Source: Streptomyces sp. NBC_00576 (lineage in GTDB: Bacteria > Actinomycetota > Actinomycetes > Streptomycetales > Streptomycetaceae). From it: DNA of 64,000 bases. A model generated the notes under the pieces. The model did no database searches. It saw nothing but the letters and a program-made list of their open reading frames with translations, and was not told where the DNA came from. A program made the translations under genes and the position numbers. How positions within the stretch are numbered: the stretch's first letter is position 1; each line of letters begins with the position of its first letter. Shown here in pieces: positions 50,559 through 58,254 of this stretch. The stretch lies in assembly GCF_036345175.1 (NCBI RefSeq), contig NZ_CP107780.1:8618001-8682000 (forward strand), written 5' to 3'.

Positions 50559-51359
50559 GTGTCGCTTAGCCGTAGACAGGTGGCCGCAGCTGCTCTTGCT
50601 GCCGTCCCTCTCGCTGTCGCCGCCTCGGAAAGCGCCTCGGCGCATTCCGGTCGTCGTTCTCGCACCCTCTACATCGCCGGTGATTCCACCGCCGCCCAGA
50701 AATACGCTGACGCCGCCCCGGAGACCGGGTGGGGAATGGCGCTTCCCTTCTTTCTGGGGAAGGGGCTGGAGGTTTCCAATCATGCGGTGAACGGGCGTAG
50801 TTCCAAGAGTTTCTTCGACGAAGGGCGGCTGGACGCCATTCTCGAAGTCATCGCCCCCGGTGACTTCCTGCTCATCCAGTTCGGGCACAACGACGAGAAG
50901 AGCGCCGATCCCGTCCGTTACACCGAGCCCTGGTCCACGTACCAGGACTATCTGCGGCTGTACATCGACGGTGCGCGGGCCCGTGGTGCCCGGCCGGTGC
51001 TCGCCACCTCCGTCGAGCGGAGAAAGTTCGACGCGAGCGGCAACGCACTGCCGACCCACGGCGACTACCCGGCGGCGATGCGTGCGCTCGCCGAGGAGGA
51101 GCGCGTGGCGCTGCTCGACATCCAGGCCCTGTCGATCGCGCTCTGGCAGGAGTTGGGGGTCGAGGAGACGAAGAAATACTTCAACTGGACAGCGACCGAG
51201 CAGGACAACACGCACTTCAATCCGCCGGGTGCCATCGCCGTGGCCCGGCTCGTCGCAGCCGGACTGGTGCGGCGCCGGGTGCTGGCGCACCGGGACGTGC
51301 GCCGCCTCGACGACGTGATCCCGGAGTCCTGGATCACCTGGCCGCCGGCCGTCGTCTAG
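50559..51359 (+). CDS. Secreted rhamnogalacturonan acetylesterase, CE12 type
   Basis: This encodes 266 residues from a GTG. A Tat- or Sec-type signal (SRRQVAAAALAAVPLAVA) ends near residue 28. The SGNH domain shows AGDSTAAQ, NGRSSKSF, FGHNDEKS and the acid-base D-N-T-H in EQDNTHFNPPGA, the blocks of rhamnogalacturonan acetylesterases. It removes acetyl groups from the rhamnogalacturonan I backbone, opening it to the PL4 lyase encoded later. GTG lacks a strong ribosome site (GAAAGG nearby). Confidence 0.88.
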   Translation: MSLSRRQVAAAALAAVPLAVAASESASAHSGRRSRTLYIAGDSTAAQKYADAAPETGWGMALPFFLGKGLEVSNHAVNGRSSKSFFDEGRLDAILEVIAPGDFLLIQFGHNDEKSADPVRYTEPWSTYQDYLRLYIDGARARGARPVLATSVERRKFDASGNALPTHGDYPAAMRALAEEERVALLDIQALSIALWQELGVEETKKYFNWTATEQDNTHFNPPGAIAVARLVAAGLVRRRVLAHRDVRRLDDVIPESWITWPPAVV

Positions 51360-51419
51360 CCACTCCGAACGACCCCTCAAGCCTTTCCCCGCCTGTTCCT
51401 CCAGAAGGAGAGCCGCACC

Positions 51420-52739
51420 ATGAACGCTCGCGCATGTCATGATCATGTCACCATGAAGGCCGCCGTCCTGCTCGGCTGCACCGCCCTCGTCCTCACCGTC
51501 ACCGGCCCCGCCGCCCAGGCCGCCGCTCCGGCCCGTGACCTCGGCCACCAGACCCTCGCCGCCGGTGACGGCTGGGGGTCCGACGCGGGTGGCACGACCG
51601 GCGGTTCGGCCGCCGACGCCGATCACGTCTACACCGTCACCACCTGGGCGGAGTTCAAGGCCGCGCTGAAGGACGGCGGCAGCGCGCCCAAGATCATCAA
51701 GGTCAAGGGCATGATCGACGCCGTGTCCGAGGGCTGCGAGGCCTTCACCACCGGCGGGTACGACCTCCAGCAGTACCTCAAGGACTACGACCCGGCCGTC
51801 TGGGGCAACGACAAGGTCGCCAGCGGTCCGCAGGAGGACGCGCGGGTCGCGTCCGCCGCCAACCAGGACAGCGTCATCAAGGCCGCCGTCCCCAGCAACA
51901 CCACGATCGTCGGCGTCGGCAAGAACTCCGGCATCCTCGGCGGCAGCCTCCAGATCAAGGCCGTCTCCAACGTCATCCTGCGCAACCTCACCATCGAGGC
52001 CCCCCTCGACTGCTTCCCGAAGTGGGACCCGACCGACGACAACAACACCGGCAACTGGAACTCCGAGTACGACGCCGTCGTCGTCTTCGGCACCGACCAT
52101 GTGTGGATCGACCACAACACGCTCACCGACGGCCGCTACCCCGACAGCGAGCGGCCGAGCTACTTCGGCAAGGTCTTCCAGCAGCACGACGGGCTGACCG
52201 ACATCGTGCGCGGCGCCAACTACGTCACCGTGTCCTGGAACTCCTTCAAGGACCACGACAAGAACATGCTGATCGGCAACAGCGACAGCACCGCCACCAC
52301 CGACGGCGGAAAGCTCAAGGTCACCATGCACCACAACGAGTTCGACGGGATCCTGCAGCGCTCCCCGCGTGTGCGCTTCGGACAGGTCGACGTCTACAAC
52401 AACAACTACGTGGTGGCCGAGGAGCAGGCGTCCGACTACTACCTCTTCGGCGTCGGCATCTCCTCCCAGCTGTACGCCAGTGACAACGCCATCTCCCTGC
52501 CGGCCGGCGCCAAGGTCGGCAAGGTGCTGAAGAAGTGGAACGAGTCCCCGCTCACCGCCAAGAACAACTACGTCAACGGCAAGCTGACCGACCTGATCGC
52601 CGTCCACAACGCCGAAATCCCCGCCGAGACGCTCCAGTCGGGCGCCGGCTGGACACCCACCCTCCGCACGAAGGTCGACTCGCCGCGCGCCGTGCCGAAC
52701 GTCGTCAGCCGCGGTGCGGGCGCTGGCAAGGTCTGCTGA
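51420..52739 (+). CDS. Secreted pectate lyase, family PL1 (second copy)
   Basis: This encodes 439 residues; a strong AAGGAG precedes the start. The signal peptide is MKAAVLLGCTALVLTV to about residue 34. The PL1 fold has GGTTGGSAADADHVYTV, VWIDHNTLTDG, HDGLTDIVRGANYV and QRSPRVRFGQVDVYNN with the catalytic arginine. It closely resembles the PL1 at 42126, so the two are paralogues. It cuts polygalacturonate with calcium. Its stop is 2 bases before the next gene. Confidence 0.9.
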   Translation: MNARACHDHVTMKAAVLLGCTALVLTVTGPAAQAAAPARDLGHQTLAAGDGWGSDAGGTTGGSAADADHVYTVTTWAEFKAALKDGGSAPKIIKVKGMIDAVSEGCEAFTTGGYDLQQYLKDYDPAVWGNDKVASGPQEDARVASAANQDSVIKAAVPSNTTIVGVGKNSGILGGSLQIKAVSNVILRNLTIEAPLDCFPKWDPTDDNNTGNWNSEYDAVVVFGTDHVWIDHNTLTDGRYPDSERPSYFGKVFQQHDGLTDIVRGANYVTVSWNSFKDHDKNMLIGNSDSTATTDGGKLKVTMHHNEFDGILQRSPRVRFGQVDVYNNNYVVAEEQASDYYLFGVGISSQLYASDNAISLPAGAKVGKVLKKWNESPLTAKNNYVNGKLTDLIAVHNAEIPAETLQSGAGWTPTLRTKVDSPRAVPNVVSRGAGAGKVC

Positions 52740-52741
52740 TC

Positions 52742-53863
52742 ATGATCAACCCCGAACTCCGGTTCAACAGAAGGTCGTTCGTCGTCGCGAGCACCGGGGC
52801 CGCACTGGCCCTGGGGCTCGCGGCCCCCGCCCGCGCGGCCGGCCGCACCCGCTTCGGCCGCTACGGCTCCCCGTCCCGCCGCCTGACCGAGCAGACCCTG
52901 TACGTCGACGCGTCCGGCACCGGCGATTTCACCACCGTCCAGGCAGCGGTAACCGCCGTGAGCGGCACCGGATTCACGCTGGTCGTCGCACCGGGCGTCT
53001 ACCGCGAGACCGTCGCCGTCACCGCCACCCGTACGGAACTGACCCTGATCGGCGCCTCCGAGAACCCGCGCGACGTCGTCATCGTCTACGACAACGCCGC
53101 CGGCACCCCCAAGCCCGGCGGCGGCACCTACGGCACCACCGGCTCCGCCACCACCCTCGTGCAGGCCGCCGGCTTCACGGCCCGCTGGATCACCTTCGCC
53201 AACGACTGGCTCCGCGCCGACCACCCGGAGATCGCGGGGACCCAGGCCGTCGCCATCAAGGTGCAGGGCGACCGCTCGGCGTTCCACCACTGCCGGTTCC
53301 TCGGCCACCAGGACACCCTGTACGCCGACTCGATGAGCCGTGAGGCGTACGCCCGGCAGTACTTCGCGCACTGCTACGCCGAAGGCGACGTCGACTTCGT
53401 CTTCGGCCGCGCCACCGCCGTGTACGAGCGCTGCCACTTCCGCACCCTCAACCGCACCGACCTCACCGGCACCCCCTACGGCTTCGTCCTCGCGCCCTCC
53501 ACCGTGGGCACCAACCCGCGCGGATACCTGGTCACCGGCAGCCGCGTCACCAGTGAAGCCCCGGACGCGGCCTACAAGTTGGCCCGCCCCTGGGTGCCCA
53601 GCTCCGACACCACCGCCCGCCCGATGCTCACCGTCCGGGACACCCACCTCGGCCCCGGCATCGACGCGGTCGCGCCCTACACCAACATGTCGGACACCTA
53701 CCCGTGGCAGAGCCAGCGGTTCGCCGAGTACCGGAACACGGGCCCGGGAGCGAAGGTCGTCGTCGCCGAGAACCGTCCCCAACTCACGGTCGCCGAGGCC
53801 GAGTCGGCGACCCGCGAGGCGTACCTCGGCGACTGGGCGCCGTGGCAGGGGCGGTGGTGCTGA
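52742..53863 (+). CDS. Secreted pectinesterase, family CE8
   Basis: This encodes 373 residues with a twin-arginine-like signal (NRRSFVVAS) ending near AARA. The CE8 beta-helix shows DFTTVQAAVTAV, GHQDTLYAD, the catalytic aspartate in EGDVDFVFGRATAVYE and LARPWVPS. It removes methyl esters from pectin so that lyases can act. It starts two bases after the PL1 stop with no clear ribosome site, so it depends on coupling. The next gene is a second CE8 one base later. Confidence 0.9.
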   Translation: MINPELRFNRRSFVVASTGAALALGLAAPARAAGRTRFGRYGSPSRRLTEQTLYVDASGTGDFTTVQAAVTAVSGTGFTLVVAPGVYRETVAVTATRTELTLIGASENPRDVVIVYDNAAGTPKPGGGTYGTTGSATTLVQAAGFTARWITFANDWLRADHPEIAGTQAVAIKVQGDRSAFHHCRFLGHQDTLYADSMSREAYARQYFAHCYAEGDVDFVFGRATAVYERCHFRTLNRTDLTGTPYGFVLAPSTVGTNPRGYLVTGSRVTSEAPDAAYKLARPWVPSSDTTARPMLTVRDTHLGPGIDAVAPYTNMSDTYPWQSQRFAEYRNTGPGAKVVVAENRPQLTVAEAESATREAYLGDWAPWQGRWC

Positions 53864-53864
53864 G

Positions 53865-54908
53865 ATGCGCCGACGTACGCTGCTCACCGGAATCGCCGGA
53901 GGGCTGATCGCCACCGGTACGGCTCCCGCGTCAGCGTCCCCCGCCCGCCGTGTCCTGCACGTCCGCCCCGGCGGCTCCGTCCAGGACGCGGTGGACGCGG
54001 TGGTCGCGGCGGGCGGCACCGGCCGGACGATCGTCGTGCACCCGGGGACGTACCGGGAAGTCGTCAACATCCCTGCCCAGGCAGCCGGGTTGACGATCCG
54101 TGGCGCCACCCGCGACCCGCGCGACACCGCCATCGTGTACGACAACGCCAACGGCACCCAGAAACCCGACGGTTCGGGCACCTACGGCACCGCGGGCTCC
54201 GCCACCTTCACCTCGGCGGCGCCCGGCCTGACCGTACGCGACCTGACCCTCGCCAACGACTGGCTGCGCGCCGACCACCCGGAGATCACCGGGACGCAGG
54301 CCGTCGCCGCGTATGTCACGGGGGACCGGTCCCAGTTCACGCGTGTCCGGCTCCTCGCCCACCAGGACACCCTGTTCGCGGACACGACGGCACTGACCGC
54401 CTTCGACCGGCACTACTACCGCGACTGCTACATCGAGGGCGACGTCGACTTCGTCTTCGGGCGGGCCAGGGCCGTCTTCGAGCACTGCCACTTCCACACC
54501 CTCGACCGGGACGTCGCCTTCAAGCCCGAGGGCATGGTCTTCGCGCCCGCCACGGCCCGCGCCAACCCCTACGGCTTCCTCGCCGTGCGCGGGCTGGTGA
54601 CCTCGGGAGCGGAGGACGGCGCGTACAAGATCGCCCGGCCGTGGGTGCCGTCGTACGAGACAACCGCCTGGCCCTCGTTGGTGGTTCGGGACAGCTGGTT
54701 GGGCCCGGGCATCGACGCCGTGACCCCGTACATCAACATGCGCGAGGCCTACCCATGGCAGACCATGCGTTTTCGCGAGTACGGCAACTCCGGTCCGGGC
54801 GCGCTGATCCCGGTGCCGGAGAACCGGCCGCAGCTCACCGCGACGGAGGCGGGCGAGCATACGAGGCGGACCTATCTCGGCGACTGGTGCCCGTATGAAC
54901 GGTCGTGA
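53865..54908 (+). CDS. Secreted pectinesterase, family CE8 (tandem paralogue)
   Basis: This encodes 347 residues with a signal peptide (MRRRTLLTGIAGGLIATG). Motifs match the gene before: GSVQDAVDAVVA, AHQDTLFADT, EGDVDFVFGRARAVFE and IARPWVPSYETTAWP. Closeness in motifs and position indicates tandem duplication. The copies differ in surface loops, which could tune the pattern of demethylation. It overlaps the following esterase gene by 14 bases. Confidence 0.9.
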   Translation: MRRRTLLTGIAGGLIATGTAPASASPARRVLHVRPGGSVQDAVDAVVAAGGTGRTIVVHPGTYREVVNIPAQAAGLTIRGATRDPRDTAIVYDNANGTQKPDGSGTYGTAGSATFTSAAPGLTVRDLTLANDWLRADHPEITGTQAVAAYVTGDRSQFTRVRLLAHQDTLFADTTALTAFDRHYYRDCYIEGDVDFVFGRARAVFEHCHFHTLDRDVAFKPEGMVFAPATARANPYGFLAVRGLVTSGAEDGAYKIARPWVPSYETTAWPSLVVRDSWLGPGIDAVTPYINMREAYPWQTMRFREYGNSGPGALIPVPENRPQLTATEAGEHTRRTYLGDWCPYERS

Positions 54909-56082
54909 TCCGGCCGTGGGGCGGCGGGCGTTCGTCGTGGGGGCGGGGGCGGCGCTGATCAACGGCGGCGCCGCCCAACCCTCCTACGCGGGCGCGGACG
55001 CCGACTTGGAGTCGGCGGTCGTTGACGGGCCCTTACCCGGCTTCCACCCGGCGCTCAAGGACGAGCTGGACTTCCCGCTCGCCTGGGGCCGGTCCGGCAT
55101 CCGGGACTTCCGGGCCTGGCGCCGGATCGCCCGCGCCAAGGTGGAGGAGACGCTCCTCGTCGAGCCGGACGGCGATGGCACGCCGTACGGCCCGGAGTTC
55201 AGCGACCGCGCCGAAACGCCCGCCTACACAAGGGAGTTGGTGACCCTCGCCCTCACCCGGTACGAGCCCGTGCGCGGTGCCCTGCTCACCCCGCACGGCC
55301 CCGGCCCCTTCCCCGCCGTACTGCTGCTCCACGACCACGGGGCGAAGTTCGACATCGGGAAGGAGAAACTCGTCCGGCCCTGGTACGACGACACCCGGCT
55401 CGCCTCCGCGCAGGCCTGGGCGGACCGTTACTTCAGCGGACGGTTCGTCGGTGACGAACTGGCCCGGCGCGGATATGTCGTGCTGGCGCTCGACGCGCTC
55501 GGCTGGGCCGACCGAGGCCCCCTGGCCTACGACCAACAGCAGGCACTCGCCAGCAACCTGTACAACCTCGGCTCGTCCCTCGCCGGACTCATGGCCCGCG
55601 AGGACGTACGCGCCGCCGGCTTCCTCGCCGGGCTCGACCGCGTGGACCGGCGGCGGATCGCGGCCGTCGGGTTCTCCATGGGCGCCTTCCGCGCCTGGCA
55701 GACCGCCGCCCTCAGTGACGACATCGCCGCCGCGGCCAGCGTCTGCTGGATGACCGGGCTGAAGGAAATGATGGTCCCCGGCAACAACACACTGCGCGGC
55801 CAGTCCAGTTACTACATGCTCCACCCCGGGCTCGCCCGGCACCTCGACTTCCCCGACGTGGCGAGCATCGCCGCACCCAGGCCGATGCTGTTCTTCCACG
55901 GCGCCCAGGATCCGCTGTTCCCGGCGGAGGGCGTACGCGTGGCCCACGAGAAGCTGCGCGCCGTCTGGCGCTCGCGCCGCGCCGGGGAGCGGCTGCACAC
56001 CAGGATCTGGCCCGACCTCGGCCATGTGTTCACCGCACCCATGCAGGACGACGTCTTCTCATGGCTGGACGCCGTCCTGTAA
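54895..56082 (+). CDS. Secreted alpha/beta-hydrolase esterase
   Basis: This encodes 395 residues with a Tat-like signal (GRRAFVVGAGAAL) ending near SYA. The alpha/beta-hydrolase triad is readable as S in VGFSMGAFRAW, D in FHGAQDPLF and H in DLGHVF. The set resembles the abhydrolase_7 / CE19-like group, which includes a pectin methylesterase acting on rhamnogalacturonan II. It lies among pectin enzymes and overlaps a CE8 gene, so sugar-ester cleavage is likely but the bond attacked is unknown. Confidence 0.75.
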   Translation: MNGRDPAVGRRAFVVGAGAALINGGAAQPSYAGADADLESAVVDGPLPGFHPALKDELDFPLAWGRSGIRDFRAWRRIARAKVEETLLVEPDGDGTPYGPEFSDRAETPAYTRELVTLALTRYEPVRGALLTPHGPGPFPAVLLLHDHGAKFDIGKEKLVRPWYDDTRLASAQAWADRYFSGRFVGDELARRGYVVLALDALGWADRGPLAYDQQQALASNLYNLGSSLAGLMAREDVRAAGFLAGLDRVDRRRIAAVGFSMGAFRAWQTAALSDDIAAAASVCWMTGLKEMMVPGNNTLRGQSSYYMLHPGLARHLDFPDVASIAAPRPMLFFHGAQDPLFPAEGVRVAHEKLRAVWRSRRAGERLHTRIWPDLGHVFTAPMQDDVFSWLDAVL

Positions 56083-56168
56083 CCCCCACTGCCCGCCCCC
56101 GACCGCATTCCCAACCCCCCACCGCTTCCCCACTCCCGTCCCCGTTACGACGAAAGGACCCGCACGTC

Positions 56169-57293
56169 ATGCGTCGTATTACTCGTGTCAACAACTCCCT
56201 GACCGCTCTCGCAGTAGCCACCGCCGGTGTCGGCCTCGCGGTACTCGCCACCCCCGCCCAGGCCGCGACCGTGGTCGTCTCCACCTCCGCCCAGCTGAGC
56301 AGCGCCATCTCCAGTGCCACCGCCGGCACGGTCATCCAGGTGCGCGCCGGGACGTACTACCCGACGGCCACCCTCCAGTCGACGGCCAACGGCACGTCCG
56401 CAAGCCGTATCTACCTCCAGCCGTACGGCTCGGAGACCGTCAAGATCGACGGGTCGAACCTGCCCGACGGCGACTGGATCTTCAAGCTGACCGCCGACTA
56501 CTGGAACGTCTCCAACATCACGTTCCAGAACTCGCCGGACAGCGCGGTCGTCTGCCAGTCCTGCGCCTCGACGGTGTGGAGCAACATCAAGACCATCAAC
56601 GGCGGCGACTCCGGCTTCACGCTCACCGGCGACAGCACCACCAACAACACGGTCAGGAACATCGACTCGTACGGCCACTACGACCCCGCCAACCACGGCG
56701 AGAACGCCGACGGCATCGCCGTGAAGTTCGGCTCCGGCTCCGGCAACCTCATCACCGGCGCCCGCCTGTACAACAACTCGGACGACGGGATGGACTTCTG
56801 GTCCTTCTCGTCCCCCGTCACCGTCGAGCACACCTGGTCGATGGGCAACGGCAAGAACCGCTGGTCCGACTCGGCGTTCGCGGGCGACGGCAACGGCTAC
56901 AAGCTGGGCGGCGACGGCGAGACCGTGGCCCATGTCATCAACAACTCGGCTGCCTGGGACAACGCGGGCAACGGCTTCACCGAGAACAGCAACAAGGGCG
57001 CCATCGTCATCAACCGCACCACCGCCTACGCCAACGCCAAGTGGGGCTACTACTTCGCCACCGGAGCGGCCAAGCTCGGCAAGAACCTGGCCGTCAGCAA
57101 CAGTTCAGGCTCGGTGAGCAAGGGCTCGTCGGTCACCTCGTCCGGCAACAACTGGGACTCGGGGATATCGACTCCGGCCTTCGCGTCGACGAACGCGTCG
57201 ACCACCTTCAACTCCCGCGCGTCGGACGGGACGTTGCCCGCGACGACGTTCCTGACGACGGGCAGCAGCACGATCGGGTCGACGATGAACTGA
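56169..57293 (+). CDS. Secreted parallel beta-helix lyase, PL9 type
   Basis: This encodes 374 residues from an ATG with AAAGGA upstream. The signal peptide ends near AQA (residue 32). The body has repeated right-handed beta-helix turns: VIQVRAGTYYPTATLQSTA, FQNSPDSAVV, GDSGFTLTGDST, HGENADGIAVKFGSGSGN and DDGMDFWSFSSPVTVEH. This suits PL9 pectate or rhamnogalacturonan exolyases. A very similar gene occurs at 60771, so they are paralogues. The exact substrate needs testing. Confidence 0.85.
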   Translation: MRRITRVNNSLTALAVATAGVGLAVLATPAQAATVVVSTSAQLSSAISSATAGTVIQVRAGTYYPTATLQSTANGTSASRIYLQPYGSETVKIDGSNLPDGDWIFKLTADYWNVSNITFQNSPDSAVVCQSCASTVWSNIKTINGGDSGFTLTGDSTTNNTVRNIDSYGHYDPANHGENADGIAVKFGSGSGNLITGARLYNNSDDGMDFWSFSSPVTVEHTWSMGNGKNRWSDSAFAGDGNGYKLGGDGETVAHVINNSAAWDNAGNGFTENSNKGAIVINRTTAYANAKWGYYFATGAAKLGKNLAVSNSSGSVSKGSSVTSSGNNWDSGISTPAFASTNASTTFNSRASDGTLPATTFLTTGSSTIGSTMN

Positions 57294-57332
57294 CCGCCCG
57301 TCGGGCCGTCGGGACGAGAAGCGAGATGAACC

Positions 57333-57362
57333 GAGGGGTGCGGCGTCGCTGCCGCACCCCTC
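57333..57362 (+). terminator. Terminator hairpin after the first PL9 gene
   Basis: GAGGGGTGCGGC pairs perfectly with GCCGCACCCCTC (12 bp) around GTCGCT, 39 bases after the PL9 stop. It isolates this gene from the acid phosphatase gene. Confidence 0.8.
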
Positions 57363-57456
57363 CCTCCTCAATGGCTGGTTTCCGACCCCTATGGACTTGA
57401 TATAGATCAGGCAAAAGGTCTGGCAACATCGAGGGTGACGCGCGTAGAAACCTGTC

Positions 57457-58251
57457 ATGCATAAGTCACTCCGTTTCGCGACGCTCACCGTCGCCTGTGC
57501 CGTCGCCGGTGCCGCGCTGTACGGCACCGGTGCGGCCACCGCCGGTCAGTCCACGGCGAACTCCACCCACGAGCCCCACAACATCGGGCTCCTGGTCCAG
57601 GAGATCGACTCCTACTACGGCACCACGGCCGACAGCGCCGGCGTGTACCAGGCCTCCGCCACCAGCCCGTACGCCAAGGACCTGGCGCGCATCGAGTCCG
57701 CGGCGAAGAAGGACATCGACAAGGCGGCGCGCAAGGCGCTGCACAAGGGCAAGAAGCCCGCTGTCGTCTTCGACATCGACGACACGCTGCTGCTCTCCCT
57801 CGACTACGAGAAGAAGACCAACTACACGTACAACTCGGCCACTTGGACCGAGTACGTGGCCAAGGCCGACCGCCCGGCCGTCTTCGGTACGCCCGAGCTG
57901 GTCGCCTACGCCAAGGCCAAGGGCGTCGAGGTGTTCTACAACTCCGGCCTGAAGGAGTCGCAGCGCGCCGCGGCCGTCGCGAACCTGAAGAAGGTCGGCG
58001 CCGACATCAACCTCGACGCCGCCCACATGTTCCTCAAGGACGCGGCGAACCCGCCCGCCTACCTGAGCGCCTGCGCCACACCCGGCACCTGGACCTGCAC
58101 GACCGTGCAGTACAAGTCCGGTACCCGGGGGCACATCGAGGACCTTGGGTACGACATCATCGCCAACTTCGGCGACCAGTACTCGGACCTCCAGGGCGGC
58201 TACGCCGACAAGACGTACAAGCTTCCGAACCCGACGTACTTCGTGAGCTGA
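57457..58251 (+). CDS. Secreted HAD-superfamily class B acid phosphatase
   Basis: This encodes 264 residues with a signal peptide ending near ATA (residue 28). The HAD motif I is VFDIDDTLLLSLDYE, with the nucleophile aspartate followed by the D+2 acid. Motif II/III features appear as FYNSGLKESQR and the late acidic pair FGDQYSDL. It matches HAD/class B acid phosphatases that release phosphate from organic esters outside the cell. It is convergent with the GH43 gene, stops separated by 3 bases. No PHO box was seen. Confidence 0.88.
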   Translation: MHKSLRFATLTVACAVAGAALYGTGAATAGQSTANSTHEPHNIGLLVQEIDSYYGTTADSAGVYQASATSPYAKDLARIESAAKKDIDKAARKALHKGKKPAVVFDIDDTLLLSLDYEKKTNYTYNSATWTEYVAKADRPAVFGTPELVAYAKAKGVEVFYNSGLKESQRAAAVANLKKVGADINLDAAHMFLKDAANPPAYLSACATPGTWTCTTVQYKSGTRGHIEDLGYDIIANFGDQYSDLQGGYADKTYKLPNPTYFVS

Positions 58252-58254
58252 TCC

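Noticed and set aside
49050..52607. 1185-codon open frame on the minus strand
   Set aside because: It lies opposite four clear genes and its composition is the usual reverse-frame shadow of G/C-ending codons; no domain is seen.
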